Assembly (NCBI GenBank): GCA_030536855.1
Contig: JAUNPK010000001.1
Location: forward strand, 130,965 to 194,964
Direction of reading: 5' to 3'
DNA: 64,000 nucleotides
DNA from: Eubacteriales bacterium
Lineage (GTDB): Bacteria; Bacillota; Clostridia; Lachnospirales; Lachnospiraceae
Under the pieces are notes generated by a model. The model worked only from the letters and a program-made list of their open reading frames with translations. It was not told the DNA's origin and made no database searches. Positions 53,274-63,497 of this stretch are shown here, in pieces (within the stretch, counting starts at the first letter, position 1; the number at the start of each line of letters is the position of its first letter). The position numbers and the translations under genes were made by a program.

Positions 53274-53407
53274 GATAATCTCCATTTCTGTAGTTACATT
53301 TCTGTAGTCACAATTCCGCCTCATTATATCACTTAATATTATAAATGTCACTAGATGTAAGTATTTGCCATTATTTCTATAAAATTATGATTTTCCATAC
53401 TAACAGT

Positions 53408-54979
53408 CTAAAAATTAGCATATATAAAATCTGTTGTACCGGAAGTACTTCCATAAAGCAGTATAAACATAATAAGCCCTATATAAAGGCTCCATCTTAT
53501 TACTATATTTTTCCCTGCAACAGACTCTCGTATGTTTACTCCTCTTTCCTTTAATACGCTTACAATAAAAAGTATAAAACACCCTATAAGCACCACAATT
53601 AAATCTGCCTGCTTTAACCCAATTGAAGTAAGTGTACTGAGAGACAGCTGTGATATATGCGCTTTGGTAAAGCACTCTGTAAGCATTCTGTTAGCAGCAT
53701 AAAGTTCCGGTGCTATATCATAAAAGTTTGTTATATTTACAATTATAAATGTCCTGACAATCATAAAGCACTGATACCACTTACATTTGGGATTAATATG
53801 CAGCTTCTTATGAATGCTTTCATACACAGGTGCCAGCATACCGCTGGCAGCAATAATCACACCATTGATCATACCGTAAACTATGTACTTCCATGCTGCT
53901 CCGTGCCATATACCTACAATAAAGAAAACCAGCAGATTTCCCAGACTTACAGGCATTAATTTCCCTACATTGTTTCCAAATGTCTTTTTGCACCATTTTC
54001 CAAACTTGTGCATTCCCTTTGACAAGGAAAACGGATAGAATACATAATCCTTCATCCATAAACCTAAGCTTATGTGCCATCTGCGCCAAAATTCGCTTAT
54101 TGATCTGGCAAAATAAGGCTGCCTGAAATTTTCATCCAATGTAATTCCAAGCATCTGCGCCACTCCGATTACAATATCTATTCCTCCCGAGAAATCCGCA
54201 TAAAGTTCAACCGTGTACATAAGAATGGCAAAAACATTAGTCCATCCGCCGTAATTTCCATAGTTATAAAAAACTTTGTTTACCGGAGATGTCAAACGGT
54301 CAGCTATGACCATTTTCTTAAAAAAGCCCCATAAAATTCTCTGGGCTCCCAACTGCAGATTTTTAAGATTATATGAATGTCCTTCATATAATTGTCCTGC
54401 CAACCTGTCATATCTTCCAATAGGCCCCTGCAAAAGCTGTGGAAAAAATGTTACAAACAAAGAATATTTAAAAAAGTTTCTCTGAGCTTTTACTTTTGCT
54501 CTGTACACATCAATAACATAACTTATGGATTGGAATGTGTAAAAGGAAATTCCTAAAGGGAGTGTTATGGTTAATAAACTGATTCTCCCGGTTCCCTTAA
54601 ACAAGCCAATAACAGAATTAATATTTTTAATTGCAAAATTAGTATACTTTACCCCTGCAAGAATTCCGAAGCACAGAACAAGAGCCCAGACCACCACACA
54701 TTTTTTCTTATGTGCGATTCTTTTCTTGAATAATTTCTTATCCTCACCCAAATCACCTTCGTCGGGTTTCTCTTCGTTAATTTTTTCCAATGCAATTCCG
54801 CAGCTATATGTTACTACAGTTGTAAACAGCAAAAGCACAACTGTTTTGAAACTATATGTAAAGTAGTAATAGTAGCTTAAAATAAGCAGCCATACCCACT
54901 GCACTTTCTTCGGAATAATGTAGTAAACTATAACTCCCACAATCAGAAACAGAAAAAAATGAAACGATGTAAATGACAT
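53408..54979 (-). CDS. MBOAT family membrane O-acyltransferase
   Basis: 523 residues with about ten membrane helices. MBOAT/AlgI/DltB features are GRISLLTITLPLGISFYTFQSISYVIDVYR, FFPQLLQGPIGRYD, RRWHISLGLWMKDYVFYPF and the catalytic His in VGIWHGAAWKYIVYG. It transfers acyl groups across the membrane to a polysaccharide or wall polymer. The next gene encodes an SGNH-type partner one base away, the usual pairing for acetylation machines. Confidence 0.93.
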   Translation of the reverse strand: MSFTSFHFFLFLIVGVIVYYIIPKKVQWVWLLILSYYYYFTYSFKTVVLLLFTTVVTYSCGIALEKINEEKPDEGDLGEDKKLFKKRIAHKKKCVVVWALVLCFGILAGVKYTNFAIKNINSVIGLFKGTGRISLLTITLPLGISFYTFQSISYVIDVYRAKVKAQRNFFKYSLFVTFFPQLLQGPIGRYDRLAGQLYEGHSYNLKNLQLGAQRILWGFFKKMVIADRLTSPVNKVFYNYGNYGGWTNVFAILMYTVELYADFSGGIDIVIGVAQMLGITLDENFRQPYFARSISEFWRRWHISLGLWMKDYVFYPFSLSKGMHKFGKWCKKTFGNNVGKLMPVSLGNLLVFFIVGIWHGAAWKYIVYGMINGVIIAASGMLAPVYESIHKKLHINPKCKWYQCFMIVRTFIIVNITNFYDIAPELYAANRMLTECFTKAHISQLSLSTLTSIGLKQADLIVVLIGCFILFIVSVLKERGVNIRESVAGKNIVIRWSLYIGLIMFILLYGSTSGTTDFIYANF

Positions 54980-54980
54980 A

Positions 54981-56099
54981 TTAATACTCCTTCCATTCCT
55001 TACCTGTAGTCAGCAGATAATCTTCTCTCATATTTTTATACATCTCCTGATAAGACGGATAAAAATAGCTGCTCATATCCACCTCTCCGTCTCTTGCATC
55101 TGCCAGAAATTCTGCCAGAACCTCTGAATAAAGTTCAGCAAGTTCACCGTACATATGTCCTTCTGCATCAACGTAATCCGAATCATCCCTTGGCAGCACT
55201 GACATAAGTGTTTTATTAAAATCATAATACTCTATACCATAACCCGCAAAAAGATCTGCTATTTTTTTATAAGCCTTATCCACCTCTGCATCCTCAAAAG
55301 CGTCAGGCGTTATAGGTGTAGTAATTGCTATAAGTTCTATTCCATTATCCTTACAATAATTGTACATTCTCTCAAACTGGGCAATAACGTTCTTATCAAT
55401 AGTTTTATTGGCGGCCGTTTTCATGGTCTTAACATATTCAGGATTTCCCGGAACCTCATTAATCCTGTATCTGTAACAGAAACCTTTTCCAAGATATGGA
55501 CCTCCTGCTGTAGGAAAATACCCGTCGTCTTCTACTGCCGCCTCCATCTCATATTTTTCATATTCCTCTGAATTCTTAAGGTCTGCATTATCCTCTGCCT
55601 CTTTCAAAGACACTTTCCATGTGAGACGTCTCGAAAATACATTTCTTATATCAATATTATCTTTGTTATTCCATAAATACTCTGCCTTAACATCTGTATC
55701 ATTCATCTGTTGATATATAAAAGATTTGGAAAAATGATTCTGTGATTGTCCATTCATCCAATAATAATAGTCAACATCCATAATCACCGTCTTTACATCA
55801 TTATCCTTACAGATTGACTTAAGAACGTAATAAAAATCATCTACGGTCTCTCCCGGAATTCCGATATTAAATGAATTCACGCCAAGAGCCTCATCCAGAT
55901 ATCTGCAATCCACGCTGCACCTGGTATGAGAAGAACCAATTACAATAGTATCAAAATTCTCTTCTGTTTCTTTTACTTCATGCAAAATATAACGGATATA
56001 ACCGCTTTCTGAGAAAAAATAATCACATGTCCCAATCAAGATGGACAGCACTAAAAGAAATGCCACACATCTAATATGGGCTATAACCTTAACCTTCAT
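54981..56099 (-). CDS. SGNH/DltD-like exported protein, partner of the MBOAT acyltransferase
   Basis: 372 residues. N-terminal signal-anchor (CVAFLLVLSILIGTCDYFF), then an SGNH-type block FDTIVIGSSHTRCSVDCRYLD with Ser in GSSH, a later FNIGIPGETVDDFYY, and VIMDVDYYYWMNG. The late EGHMYGELAELYSEVL may supply the His. Such proteins complete acyl transfer outside the cell with an MBOAT partner. It begins the two-gene unit; the gap to the next gene (56100-56348) holds a structured terminator region. Confidence 0.82.
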   Translation of the reverse strand: MKVKVIAHIRCVAFLLVLSILIGTCDYFFSESGYIRYILHEVKETEENFDTIVIGSSHTRCSVDCRYLDEALGVNSFNIGIPGETVDDFYYVLKSICKDNDVKTVIMDVDYYYWMNGQSQNHFSKSFIYQQMNDTDVKAEYLWNNKDNIDIRNVFSRRLTWKVSLKEAEDNADLKNSEEYEKYEMEAAVEDDGYFPTAGGPYLGKGFCYRYRINEVPGNPEYVKTMKTAANKTIDKNVIAQFERMYNYCKDNGIELIAITTPITPDAFEDAEVDKAYKKIADLFAGYGIEYYDFNKTLMSVLPRDDSDYVDAEGHMYGELAELYSEVLAEFLADARDGEVDMSSYFYPSYQEMYKNMREDYLLTTGKEWKEY

Positions 56100-56242
56100 T
56101 AAAAACCACCTATTTTTTACATTTCGGTATCCGGCTTACCGCAAAATATGTACTTTTCAGATTAAATGTCCGATACCCGCAGGTATTATAACACTAACCT
56201 TATACAAAGTTGTGAACATTATGTAAATTTTAACAAAAACAA

Positions 56243-56321
56243 AGAGTCCTGACAGCAGAACCACTCCCCTGTGTTAAATCCTTAATTTAACAAATGAAAT
56301 TTTCTCCTGTATCAGGACTCT
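56243..56321 (-). terminator. Structured terminator after the GH25 gene
   Basis: Outer stem AGAGTCCTGA/TCAGGACTCT closes about 60 bases that contain an inner hairpin TGTTAAAT/ATTTAACA (56272-56279 and 56285-56292). On the minus strand it is followed by TTTGTTTTTG. Larger than a simple terminator. Confidence 0.6.
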
Positions 56322-56348
56322 AATATTATTTTATGTATTTGCATCTGC

Positions 56349-58055
56349 CTACGAATTACCTGAATTTGAATTTGCATATGAATTCGAATTTGAACCGGCT
56401 GATTCTTTTGATTGTGTCTTTTCCGTTGAGCCTGTTGAACTGGAACTCTCAGACGGTTTTGTATTTTCTGACGAATTGCTGCTTTCTGAAGGATTAGTAG
56501 TACTTTCCGATGGATTGGTGTTCTCTGACGAACTAGTACTTTCCGACGAAGATGTTGACTCCGATGGAGTTGTACTTTCCGGCTGTGTAGGTTTTTCCTT
56601 GACCACTAAAGTTACTTCCTTATACTTCATTCCTGACTTAGGATCTTTCATCTCATATGTAATCTTATAAGTTCCCGGCTTGTCTATTCTTATCTTAATA
56701 CTCTCTCCGTAATCCTCATACTCGTCATCAATTTCCGAATAAGTCAGATAATAGGTATCTTCATCATTATTATAAATATCACCTTTTGAATCGGTAACCT
56801 TATATCCTACAGCATTTCTGTAACCGATTGAGTTAGTACCCTTAACCCCGCTTAACGGTGCAAATTCATCACCTGCATAAACAGTTATTGAATCTTTCGA
56901 GGTCTTAATCTGCGCCTCCTGCAGATTGTTAATATTATAGTTATCATAAGAGAAAAATGCGATATTCATATCCACATTTCCCTTTATTCCCGGAACACTT
57001 CCTGTCGATGTATACTGCCACATCTGATAGTTAAAATCCACATTAGGAATATCATCCCCGTTCTGCCATAATCTTCCCGTGTAATAATAATCGTTCCAAT
57101 ACCATGCAAGCCAAGATTTATACTTAGAAGTCAGTCTTGCTGCATCTACACTATTGTACCAGTCATTCTTGCTGAAATAAATCATTGGCTGATATCCATT
57201 CTTTGCCACCAAATCACAGAAAGCTTCACATATTTCTGTAAGCTGACTTGAATTTAATTTACCGGCTACTCTGTAACCTCCTGCTGACTCCCAGTCGAAT
57301 ATAACAGGATATGTAATCTGATATCCCTGAATCTTCTCCAGGATAAGAGATGCCTCTTCTCTCGCTTCATCTACGGTAAGAGCCTGTGAGAAGAAATAAA
57401 CTCCCACCTGAAGGCCGTTGGCTATTGCCCCCTGAAGATTCTTCTCATAATAATCATCTACATAAAGATTTCCATCATTACCAATAGAACGTCCTGCAAC
57501 CTTAATTATTGCAAACTTATAACCTGCTGCTGCCACCTGGGACCAGTCAATATCCCCTTGCCAGTGAGATACATCCACACCATAAACCAGGTTATTAACT
57601 TCATAAACAGATTTTGATGCTTCCGGTTCCGGATCAGATACTTCTACCGCATCACCCATCTGAGTTGTTGATGTATCTTCAACAATGACCAGTTCTTCTA
57701 TCGGAACAACATCTACCAATTCCTTTACAGGTACCTGGGTCTCTACCTCTGCAGTTGTCTCTTCCTGTGTCTCCTCCTCTGTAGTTGTCTCTTCCTGGGT
57801 TGTTGCAACTGTAGCCAAAGATACTCTGCTTCCGTCATTGGTTTCCGGCTGTGTCTCTCTTGTCTCTTCTGCCGTCACAACCGTTGAATTATTATTATTA
57901 ATATTTATTGCCACTACCGTACCAATACCGGCTATACCTGCAGTTGCTATACATCCTCCAATAACGCATGCTTTTGTGTTGGCAATTACAAATACCTTAA
58001 CGGCTTTTCCTGCCACCGAAAATTTACTGCCTAACGCAGCAAGTATATTCTTCAT
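56349..58055 (-). CDS. GH25 lysozyme-type muramidase, membrane-anchored, with Ser-rich tail
   Basis: 568 residues from the ATG at 58055, with GGAG six bases upstream. N-terminal membrane segment (residues 20-50), a Thr/Glu-rich linker, then a GH25 domain (YGVDVSHWQGDIDWSQVAAAGYKFAIIKVAG, GLQVGVYFFSQAL, catalytic VIFDWESAG, YQMWQYTSTGSVPGIKGNVDMN). A bacterial Ig-like segment follows (residues 390-490) and a Ser/Thr/Asn-rich end. It cleaves peptidoglycan glycan strands at the cell surface, probably for wall remodelling. Confidence 0.93.
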   Translation of the reverse strand: MKNILAALGSKFSVAGKAVKVFVIANTKACVIGGCIATAGIAGIGTVVAININNNNSTVVTAEETRETQPETNDGSRVSLATVATTQEETTTEEETQEETTAEVETQVPVKELVDVVPIEELVIVEDTSTTQMGDAVEVSDPEPEASKSVYEVNNLVYGVDVSHWQGDIDWSQVAAAGYKFAIIKVAGRSIGNDGNLYVDDYYEKNLQGAIANGLQVGVYFFSQALTVDEAREEASLILEKIQGYQITYPVIFDWESAGGYRVAGKLNSSQLTEICEAFCDLVAKNGYQPMIYFSKNDWYNSVDAARLTSKYKSWLAWYWNDYYYTGRLWQNGDDIPNVDFNYQMWQYTSTGSVPGIKGNVDMNIAFFSYDNYNINNLQEAQIKTSKDSITVYAGDEFAPLSGVKGTNSIGYRNAVGYKVTDSKGDIYNNDEDTYYLTYSEIDDEYEDYGESIKIRIDKPGTYKITYEMKDPKSGMKYKEVTLVVKEKPTQPESTTPSESTSSSESTSSSENTNPSESTTNPSESSNSSENTKPSESSSSTGSTEKTQSKESAGSNSNSYANSNSGNS

Positions 58056-58188
58056 CCTTATCTCCAATCTGTTCTTCATAGGTTATATTAATTTTTCGTT
58101 CCAATTGTGTTTTATGTTACCCCCTTAAACCACTGATGTCAAGGACAACAGCCGCTAAAATATAGGAAAATAGTGGTAAATTCAGGAA

Positions 58189-58809
58189 TTATTTTGTAAT
58201 TAACGTTATAAAGAAAATAATTGATGAAACTACAAACACAGATATTAAGATTATTATTCCCATCACCGATGTGACAAGCTGCCATAATTTTATAAAGATT
58301 TTAAGATATTCAGGCATTACGAACATAGCGTTATTGCATGCAACATTAATTGCCTCTATGACACTTTCATCCAGAATATCAAGGATATTACCGGCAATAA
58401 TCCTGGTTATCTCCTTGCGTAAATTCCCCTGCCCTTCCGTCAGGGACTCCACCAGATTATTCCCGTAATTGTTAAGATAATTCTCCGCGGCTGTGCTATC
58501 CAAAAATGGAGATACGTCATAATAATTATTGCAGATTCCCTGTATAACCGCATCCGCATACAATAACGAAAGTTGGTTTATATTATCATCAGTGTAAACA
58601 GAATTCATTATTGTACTCTTTTGACTATCTGTAATAAGTGGATCCATGTCATTCATTTTATCCCTTATTTTCTCTGCTACAACCTGCTCAACAACTATAT
58701 TCTTAACAACAACATATTTAATATTATCTTTGAAAAAGTTAATGCTAAGCAAACATAATGACGCAAGCATTATTATTATTGCAAAAAATCTGACTATTAT
58801 TTTTCTCAT
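58189..58809 (-). CDS. Membrane protein of unknown function, two terminal helices
   Basis: 206 residues. Membrane helices at each end (FFAIIIMLASLCLLSINFF and VTSVMGIIILISVFVVSSIIFFI) enclose about 130 outside residues of helical, polar character. The start codon follows the T run of the pectate lyase terminator by four bases, and the only ribosome-binding-like bases are in that hairpin. Its family is not recognised. Confidence 0.75.
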   Translation of the reverse strand: MRKIIVRFFAIIIMLASLCLLSINFFKDNIKYVVVKNIVVEQVVAEKIRDKMNDMDPLITDSQKSTIMNSVYTDDNINQLSLLYADAVIQGICNNYYDVSPFLDSTAAENYLNNYGNNLVESLTEGQGNLRKEITRIIAGNILDILDESVIEAINVACNNAMFVMPEYLKIFIKLWQLVTSVMGIIILISVFVVSSIIFFITLITK

Positions 58810-58811
58810 AA

Positions 58812-58883
58812 TAAAAAATCCCTGCCCCTCTGATTTTTACTGACACTAATATATCGCGTCACCTTCAAAGGAGCAAGGAATTT
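58812..58883 (-). terminator. Terminator of the pectate lyase gene abutting the next start codon
   Basis: Long imperfect stem (ATTCCTTGCTCCTTTGA with TCAGAGGGGCAGGGAT, wobble pairs) followed by TTTTTT, then ATTATG, the start of the next gene. The GGGG and AGGG of the 3' arm are the only Shine-Dalgarno candidates. Confidence 0.75.
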
Positions 58884-58927
58884 TAATTAAAATTAATTAT
58901 TGTATACCAATTACCGGATATTAATTA

Positions 58928-61900
58928 TTAATTTTGTGTTCTCTTTTTTCTCTTCATTATTACTGCTACTAAAGCACCAACAGCTATTACTGCAGCTGCA
59001 ACCACAATAATGATAATTATCACATTTACATTTGAAGAAGAGATATCTTTAGCTTTTGGAATATCTCTTGAAACTCCCATTTGCTCAAGAATCTTATCCA
59101 TTGAGTATTCTTCATTATCAATACGTGCTCCTGCAGTTGATGGAGCTTTTGATGTAAGTTTTAAAATCTGACCCATATTCAGCGTTCCGTCATCGTTACG
59201 TGTTGGAAGCACCGTTGTCTTTGTACTCTCAAACCATGATGCGTTGGCTGTTGTACCTTTCTGTTCCTTAGCGTTAGCTGCTGCCACCTCAGTCCAGAAG
59301 AAATTATTCGCCGTTGATAAAGCATCCTGGCCTGAAAGCTTTAACTGCTCTGAAACCTCTGTTGATGAGTCTTTATAGGAAATGATACCATCTGCCTTAA
59401 AGGCGGTTGTAATTCCTGTATTAGAATAAAGCGCTACATTATAAGATTTATTGTTGTAAGATGTACAATCATACACTTCAATATCAGGGCAGGAATTAGA
59501 ATCCAGACCTTTTGCCTTATTGTTGTAAGCATAACAATTCTTTAATACATGATGCCCCGAAAGTGCTGAGCCACCCATTTTAAATCCATTTCCATTTCCG
59601 GCTTCCTTACCATCAAGGAGATAACCGTTCTTATATGCAACGGAATTGATAACTGTTACGGCACCAATAGGTCCTGTGGCCGTCTTAGCAAAACAATCCC
59701 ATCCGTCATCTGCATTATTGTAAGCCAGACATCCGTAGAATACATTGCCCTCTCCTACAGTAAGCTTGGCTGCAAATCCGTCCGCATCCTCCATAGCCGC
59801 ATCACTGTTGTTATATGAAGTACAATTAAGTATAAGATTATTAGCCGGCCATTTTTCAAAAGGATCTGTAGACTGTCCGCTAATCTGAAGACCTGTGTTA
59901 CCATTTTTATATGTCTTAACAAGTTCAAATACATTGTTATTTCCGGCAACCTGGATACCCTTTTGTCCGTCAGCGGTATTAGTTACCGCAATACCCTTTA
60001 CATACCAGTAATCGCCCCAGAAAGCAAAACCTTTTCCTTTTCCCTGGAAGTCAAATACAGCTGCGTTATCATCCTCCGGATCTGACAGCAGGTAGATTCT
60101 TTTATCCTTGGTACCATCAATACCATTTTCAACTTTAATACCATCGTTAAGCTTGTATGTACCTGACTTGCAGATAATCTGCTGTCCCGGCTGAACGAAC
60201 TTAATTGCAGTCTCAATATCAAGAGGGCTGTCCTGGGTTCCCTTACCTTCTGAATTACCATCCGGTGAAACTATAATTTTTTCTCCGGATTTTCCGTAAG
60301 ATTTGTAAGTTACAGTCTTTTCTACATTTACTGTTTCATAAGAATCCATCACCTTATTATCTCCCGGTGTGTAATCTGAATCAGGTGTAAATGTTGCTGT
60401 AAATTTATTCTCACCTTTGGAAAGACTCACCTCTTTGGTAAAGTCTTCTCCTGCCTTTATTTCCGTCTCTTTGACAATGATTGAGTTGCCTTTCTTTACT
60501 ACAAGACGTCCATCCGCATTAGCAGAAAATGTAAAATTATATTTTTTGCTTCCTGAAGTTGAAGCTGAAGAAATTGTATAGTTAGCTGCCACAGCTTCTG
60601 CCGGTTCACCTTCATCAGCAGGATCCGTTGATGGATTAGATGTTGTGAATGAAATATCTTTAACTGTTACATTACATCCTCTGGCTGATGCAAATCCTAC
60701 ATAAACATTTTCCTTATCAATCTGTAAAAGTTTACTCTTTCCATAGAGCGTCTGTATCTGCTCATTTCCTGATGAATCCTTATAGATTACTCTGTAACCT
60801 GTATTATCCATCTTTACTGTAAATGTATAAGATTCACCCTGTTTAATTGTGAGCTTTTTATCAAATGCCCCACTTACTACATTAACCTGTCCCGTCTTTG
60901 GAGTGTCCGTAGCAGAGGTTACTCCTGAGTAAAATCTGTAACCAATTCCATCCTTGATGCTCTTAACCGCTCCATCATCATTAGTATACTGGACTTTGGA
61001 TGCAATAGCCGTAGCCGAATTAGTATAATACGCACATGAGTTATCCCCATTCTTACCGACGCTGTCTCTTACTATAATACCAAATCCTTCCTGTCCGTCA
61101 GGTGTAGGATTAAGGTAATCAATTGTAAACGTACCTGTAATAACAAAATTTTCTTTAGTCGGGTCTACTTTGGTGTAGTAATATGTAATTCCGTCATAAG
61201 GGTCACTGGCATTTAATTTACCGCCCTTTTTGTCTATGTTTCCATTGTCCTTATAAGTACATGAATATAACTTTAAACCGTCATAAATATTACCCTCTAC
61301 CCTGTTAGCCTCATCAGAGGTAGATGTACCGAATCTTGATGCAATCCAGTCTCTTTCAGCTTCGTTTCTAACTATACAGCCTGTAACTTCTCCTGCCGCT
61401 GAAACGTCGCTTCCACGTTTTGCTATAACTTTAAAATCATATTTATTTCCCTTAGTAAGTCCTGCTTTAGTAACAGATGAATCCGTTCCGGAAGAGGCTT
61501 TTACATTTTCTATAAGCTCATAATCCGAATTTGCCTTTATATAAACATCATAACTTTCAGCCTCTGGAACATTTCCCCACAAAATCTTCATAGTTCCGTT
61601 ATTGTCTGCAGTCATAGCACGAACAACCGGTGTTGCGAGAGGAAGTACGAAACCTGCCGATATGCTGTTAGATGTCTTGATATCGGTTTCTGCCTTTCTT
61701 GATGCCTCTGCCTTAAATGTGTAATTTCCTGAAGCTGTAGGTGTAAATTCCACTGAACCGGAATCACCCTTTTTAGCTACACTTTCTCTTGTAACTTCCT
61801 TGCCATCCTTGTCATACATGATGATATCCAATTTATCACAGGCATCTTCCACACGGGAACCTATTTTCATTGAATAATTAACTGTAATCTTACCTGAGCC

Positions 61901-62524
61901 GTTATCACTTGCTGAAGTAAGAGATGGAGTCATAACCAAGCTCCACGGTGTTCTCTGAATTTCTTCCATCTGGCCCATGGAAATATAATAAATATTAATA
62001 CCTGCACTTACAGAAGCAAAATAATATGTACCCGCTTCTTCTATCTCAAATTCCTGAGCAGGAATAATGCTTCCCGCAGCCTTAACTTCCTGTTGAGAAA
62101 CCAAGGTTCCATCATCTTTAAAAAGGCCAAGATATCGTGTTGCATCACCTGAACTTACAGCATAAGTTGTGATTTTCGTTGCCTCTGTTGGCTTAATGAT
62201 AATACTCTTAGAACTGATTGAACCTGCTCCTGAAAATTTAATTCTCTTTGTTACTGATGTTCCACTTTCCAAAGTCTTTGCATTGTCATCAATGACAACA
62301 TCCTTTGTAAGGGTAAATCCGTTAATTTCCTTATTTTCTGTGATTGTTGCATTAGATAAATCACTGGCATTAATGGTTTTTACATCATCCGCTTTAACGG
62401 TGACACTCACAAAATTATCAGGTATAAAACCTAATTCCGACACAAAACCCAATTCAGGCATAAGTCCGAACACGAGTATTATAGCCGTTAATAATGCGAG
62501 AATTTTTCTGATAGATTTCTTCAT
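58928..62524 (-). CDS. Surface-anchored family 9 pectate lyase
   Basis: 1198 residues. Signal peptide (residues 1-48), beta-rich domains, a fibronectin-III-like unit near 300-390 (ATPVVRAMTADNNGTMKILW), a beta-sandwich region 400-650, then a parallel beta-helix at about 745-1080. Residues match Erwinia Pel9A by spacing: Asp in DADGFAAKL, NADDGWD (calcium) and Lys in NGFKMGG (base). The C-terminus has a membrane helix and basic stop (MKRKKRTQN), so it is anchored rather than released. It cleaves polygalacturonate by beta-elimination. Confidence 0.93.
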   Translation of the reverse strand: MKKSIRKILALLTAIILVFGLMPELGFVSELGFIPDNFVSVTVKADDVKTINASDLSNATITENKEINGFTLTKDVVIDDNAKTLESGTSVTKRIKFSGAGSISSKSIIIKPTEATKITTYAVSSGDATRYLGLFKDDGTLVSQQEVKAAGSIIPAQEFEIEEAGTYYFASVSAGINIYYISMGQMEEIQRTPWSLVMTPSLTSASDNGSGKITVNYSMKIGSRVEDACDKLDIIMYDKDGKEVTRESVAKKGDSGSVEFTPTASGNYTFKAEASRKAETDIKTSNSISAGFVLPLATPVVRAMTADNNGTMKILWGNVPEAESYDVYIKANSDYELIENVKASSGTDSSVTKAGLTKGNKYDFKVIAKRGSDVSAAGEVTGCIVRNEAERDWIASRFGTSTSDEANRVEGNIYDGLKLYSCTYKDNGNIDKKGGKLNASDPYDGITYYYTKVDPTKENFVITGTFTIDYLNPTPDGQEGFGIIVRDSVGKNGDNSCAYYTNSATAIASKVQYTNDDGAVKSIKDGIGYRFYSGVTSATDTPKTGQVNVVSGAFDKKLTIKQGESYTFTVKMDNTGYRVIYKDSSGNEQIQTLYGKSKLLQIDKENVYVGFASARGCNVTVKDISFTTSNPSTDPADEGEPAEAVAANYTISSASTSGSKKYNFTFSANADGRLVVKKGNSIIVKETEIKAGEDFTKEVSLSKGENKFTATFTPDSDYTPGDNKVMDSYETVNVEKTVTYKSYGKSGEKIIVSPDGNSEGKGTQDSPLDIETAIKFVQPGQQIICKSGTYKLNDGIKVENGIDGTKDKRIYLLSDPEDDNAAVFDFQGKGKGFAFWGDYWYVKGIAVTNTADGQKGIQVAGNNNVFELVKTYKNGNTGLQISGQSTDPFEKWPANNLILNCTSYNNSDAAMEDADGFAAKLTVGEGNVFYGCLAYNNADDGWDCFAKTATGPIGAVTVINSVAYKNGYLLDGKEAGNGNGFKMGGSALSGHHVLKNCYAYNNKAKGLDSNSCPDIEVYDCTSYNNKSYNVALYSNTGITTAFKADGIISYKDSSTEVSEQLKLSGQDALSTANNFFWTEVAAANAKEQKGTTANASWFESTKTTVLPTRNDDGTLNMGQILKLTSKAPSTAGARIDNEEYSMDKILEQMGVSRDIPKAKDISSSNVNVIIIIIVVAAAVIAVGALVAVIMKRKKRTQN

Positions 62525-62640
62525 TACTAAATCCTCCTTTGAATTTGCACATCTTAATTAATATTCTTTTGTACAACGAATAATTTGTTTAATTATATAA
62601 CATTACAAATAGTTCATCAACTTGATTAATTACATTTCTC

Positions 62641-62672
62641 AGATGGGATGACTTTCATTTTTGAGATGGGAT
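62641..62672. promoter_or_regulatory. Direct repeats upstream of the pectate lyase gene
   Basis: AGATGGGAT at 62641-62649 and 62664-62672, 23 bases apart (about two turns of DNA), about 120-150 bases before the start codon. A candidate activator site. The rest of 62525-62998 is AT-rich with a terminator at 62681. Confidence 0.5.
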
Positions 62673-62680
62673 TAGAATAG

Positions 62681-62727
62681 AAAAATCCTTGTCAAAGAAA
62701 CAGTTTAATTGTTTGACCTTGACAAGG
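62681..62727 (-). terminator. Terminator of the 88-residue gene
   Basis: Arms CCTTGTCAA and TTGACAAGG with an inner AAACA/TGTTT pairing, followed on the minus strand by ATTTTTC. Confidence 0.7.
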
Positions 62728-62998
62728 AAAATTTTAAATGCAGACGATAATAACATTTTTAACGAGGAAAGAGACCTTTACATTTATACCAAATAATATG
62801 TACCGCTATATTGATACAATATATCTTCCGGGAGGGTGGATTTTGATTATATTTCGGTTATGTTTTGATTATGTGTTGATTATTATATTTCGATTATTTA
62901 TGTCCACTTTAGCTTTTTATGCCTGAATTGCAACTTATGTAAAATGGCACACGGCTTGCCCCTTTCCTCATAGATGAATAGCAAGCAGTGTCTGAATT

Positions 62999-63265
62999 TC
63001 AACCTGCTTTTTCTGCAAGTTCTATTAAGTACAAATATTCCTTCAGAAGATTTTGACGATAAATATCCCTCGCTTCCCAATAATTCATATTAGAATAACT
63101 TAAGTTACTGTTTACAACATTTCTAATTCCTTCGTACTTATCTTCCATGATTTCGGATATATTTTTCATTGTTAATGGTTCATTGCCTAAAAAGGCTGAT
63201 TTTACTATGCAAATGTCATTCATTAATGCATTACTTTCCGGTATGTATGCGTAATTTTTATCCAT
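62999..63265 (-). CDS. Small protein of unknown function
   Basis: 88 residues, predicted helical (IPESNALMNDICIVKSAFLG, IMEDKYEGIRNVVNSNLS, YWEARDIYRQNLLKEYLYLIELAEKAG). AAAGGGG lies five bases before the ATG and a terminator follows, so it is likely a real gene. No signal peptide or known domain. Confidence 0.65.
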   Translation of the reverse strand: MDKNYAYIPESNALMNDICIVKSAFLGNEPLTMKNISEIMEDKYEGIRNVVNSNLSYSNMNYWEARDIYRQNLLKEYLYLIELAEKAG

Positions 63266-63497
63266 AAATTCCCCTTTCCCAGGAAAATATTCCTTTCGCA
63301 GATAATATCGTATATCTAATTTAATTTTAATGTATTTTGATAATTATCTCGAAAGTAATTCTTCCTGCACCATATTTGATACATTCAAAGCAACATTCAA
63401 ATAACGCGAAAAGTGTCGAAACAGGTACTTACGCATAAAAAAACTAAAAATTTAAAGTTAATGTGTGTCTGTCTTTTGGTCTGTGGGGTCTGTCGGT

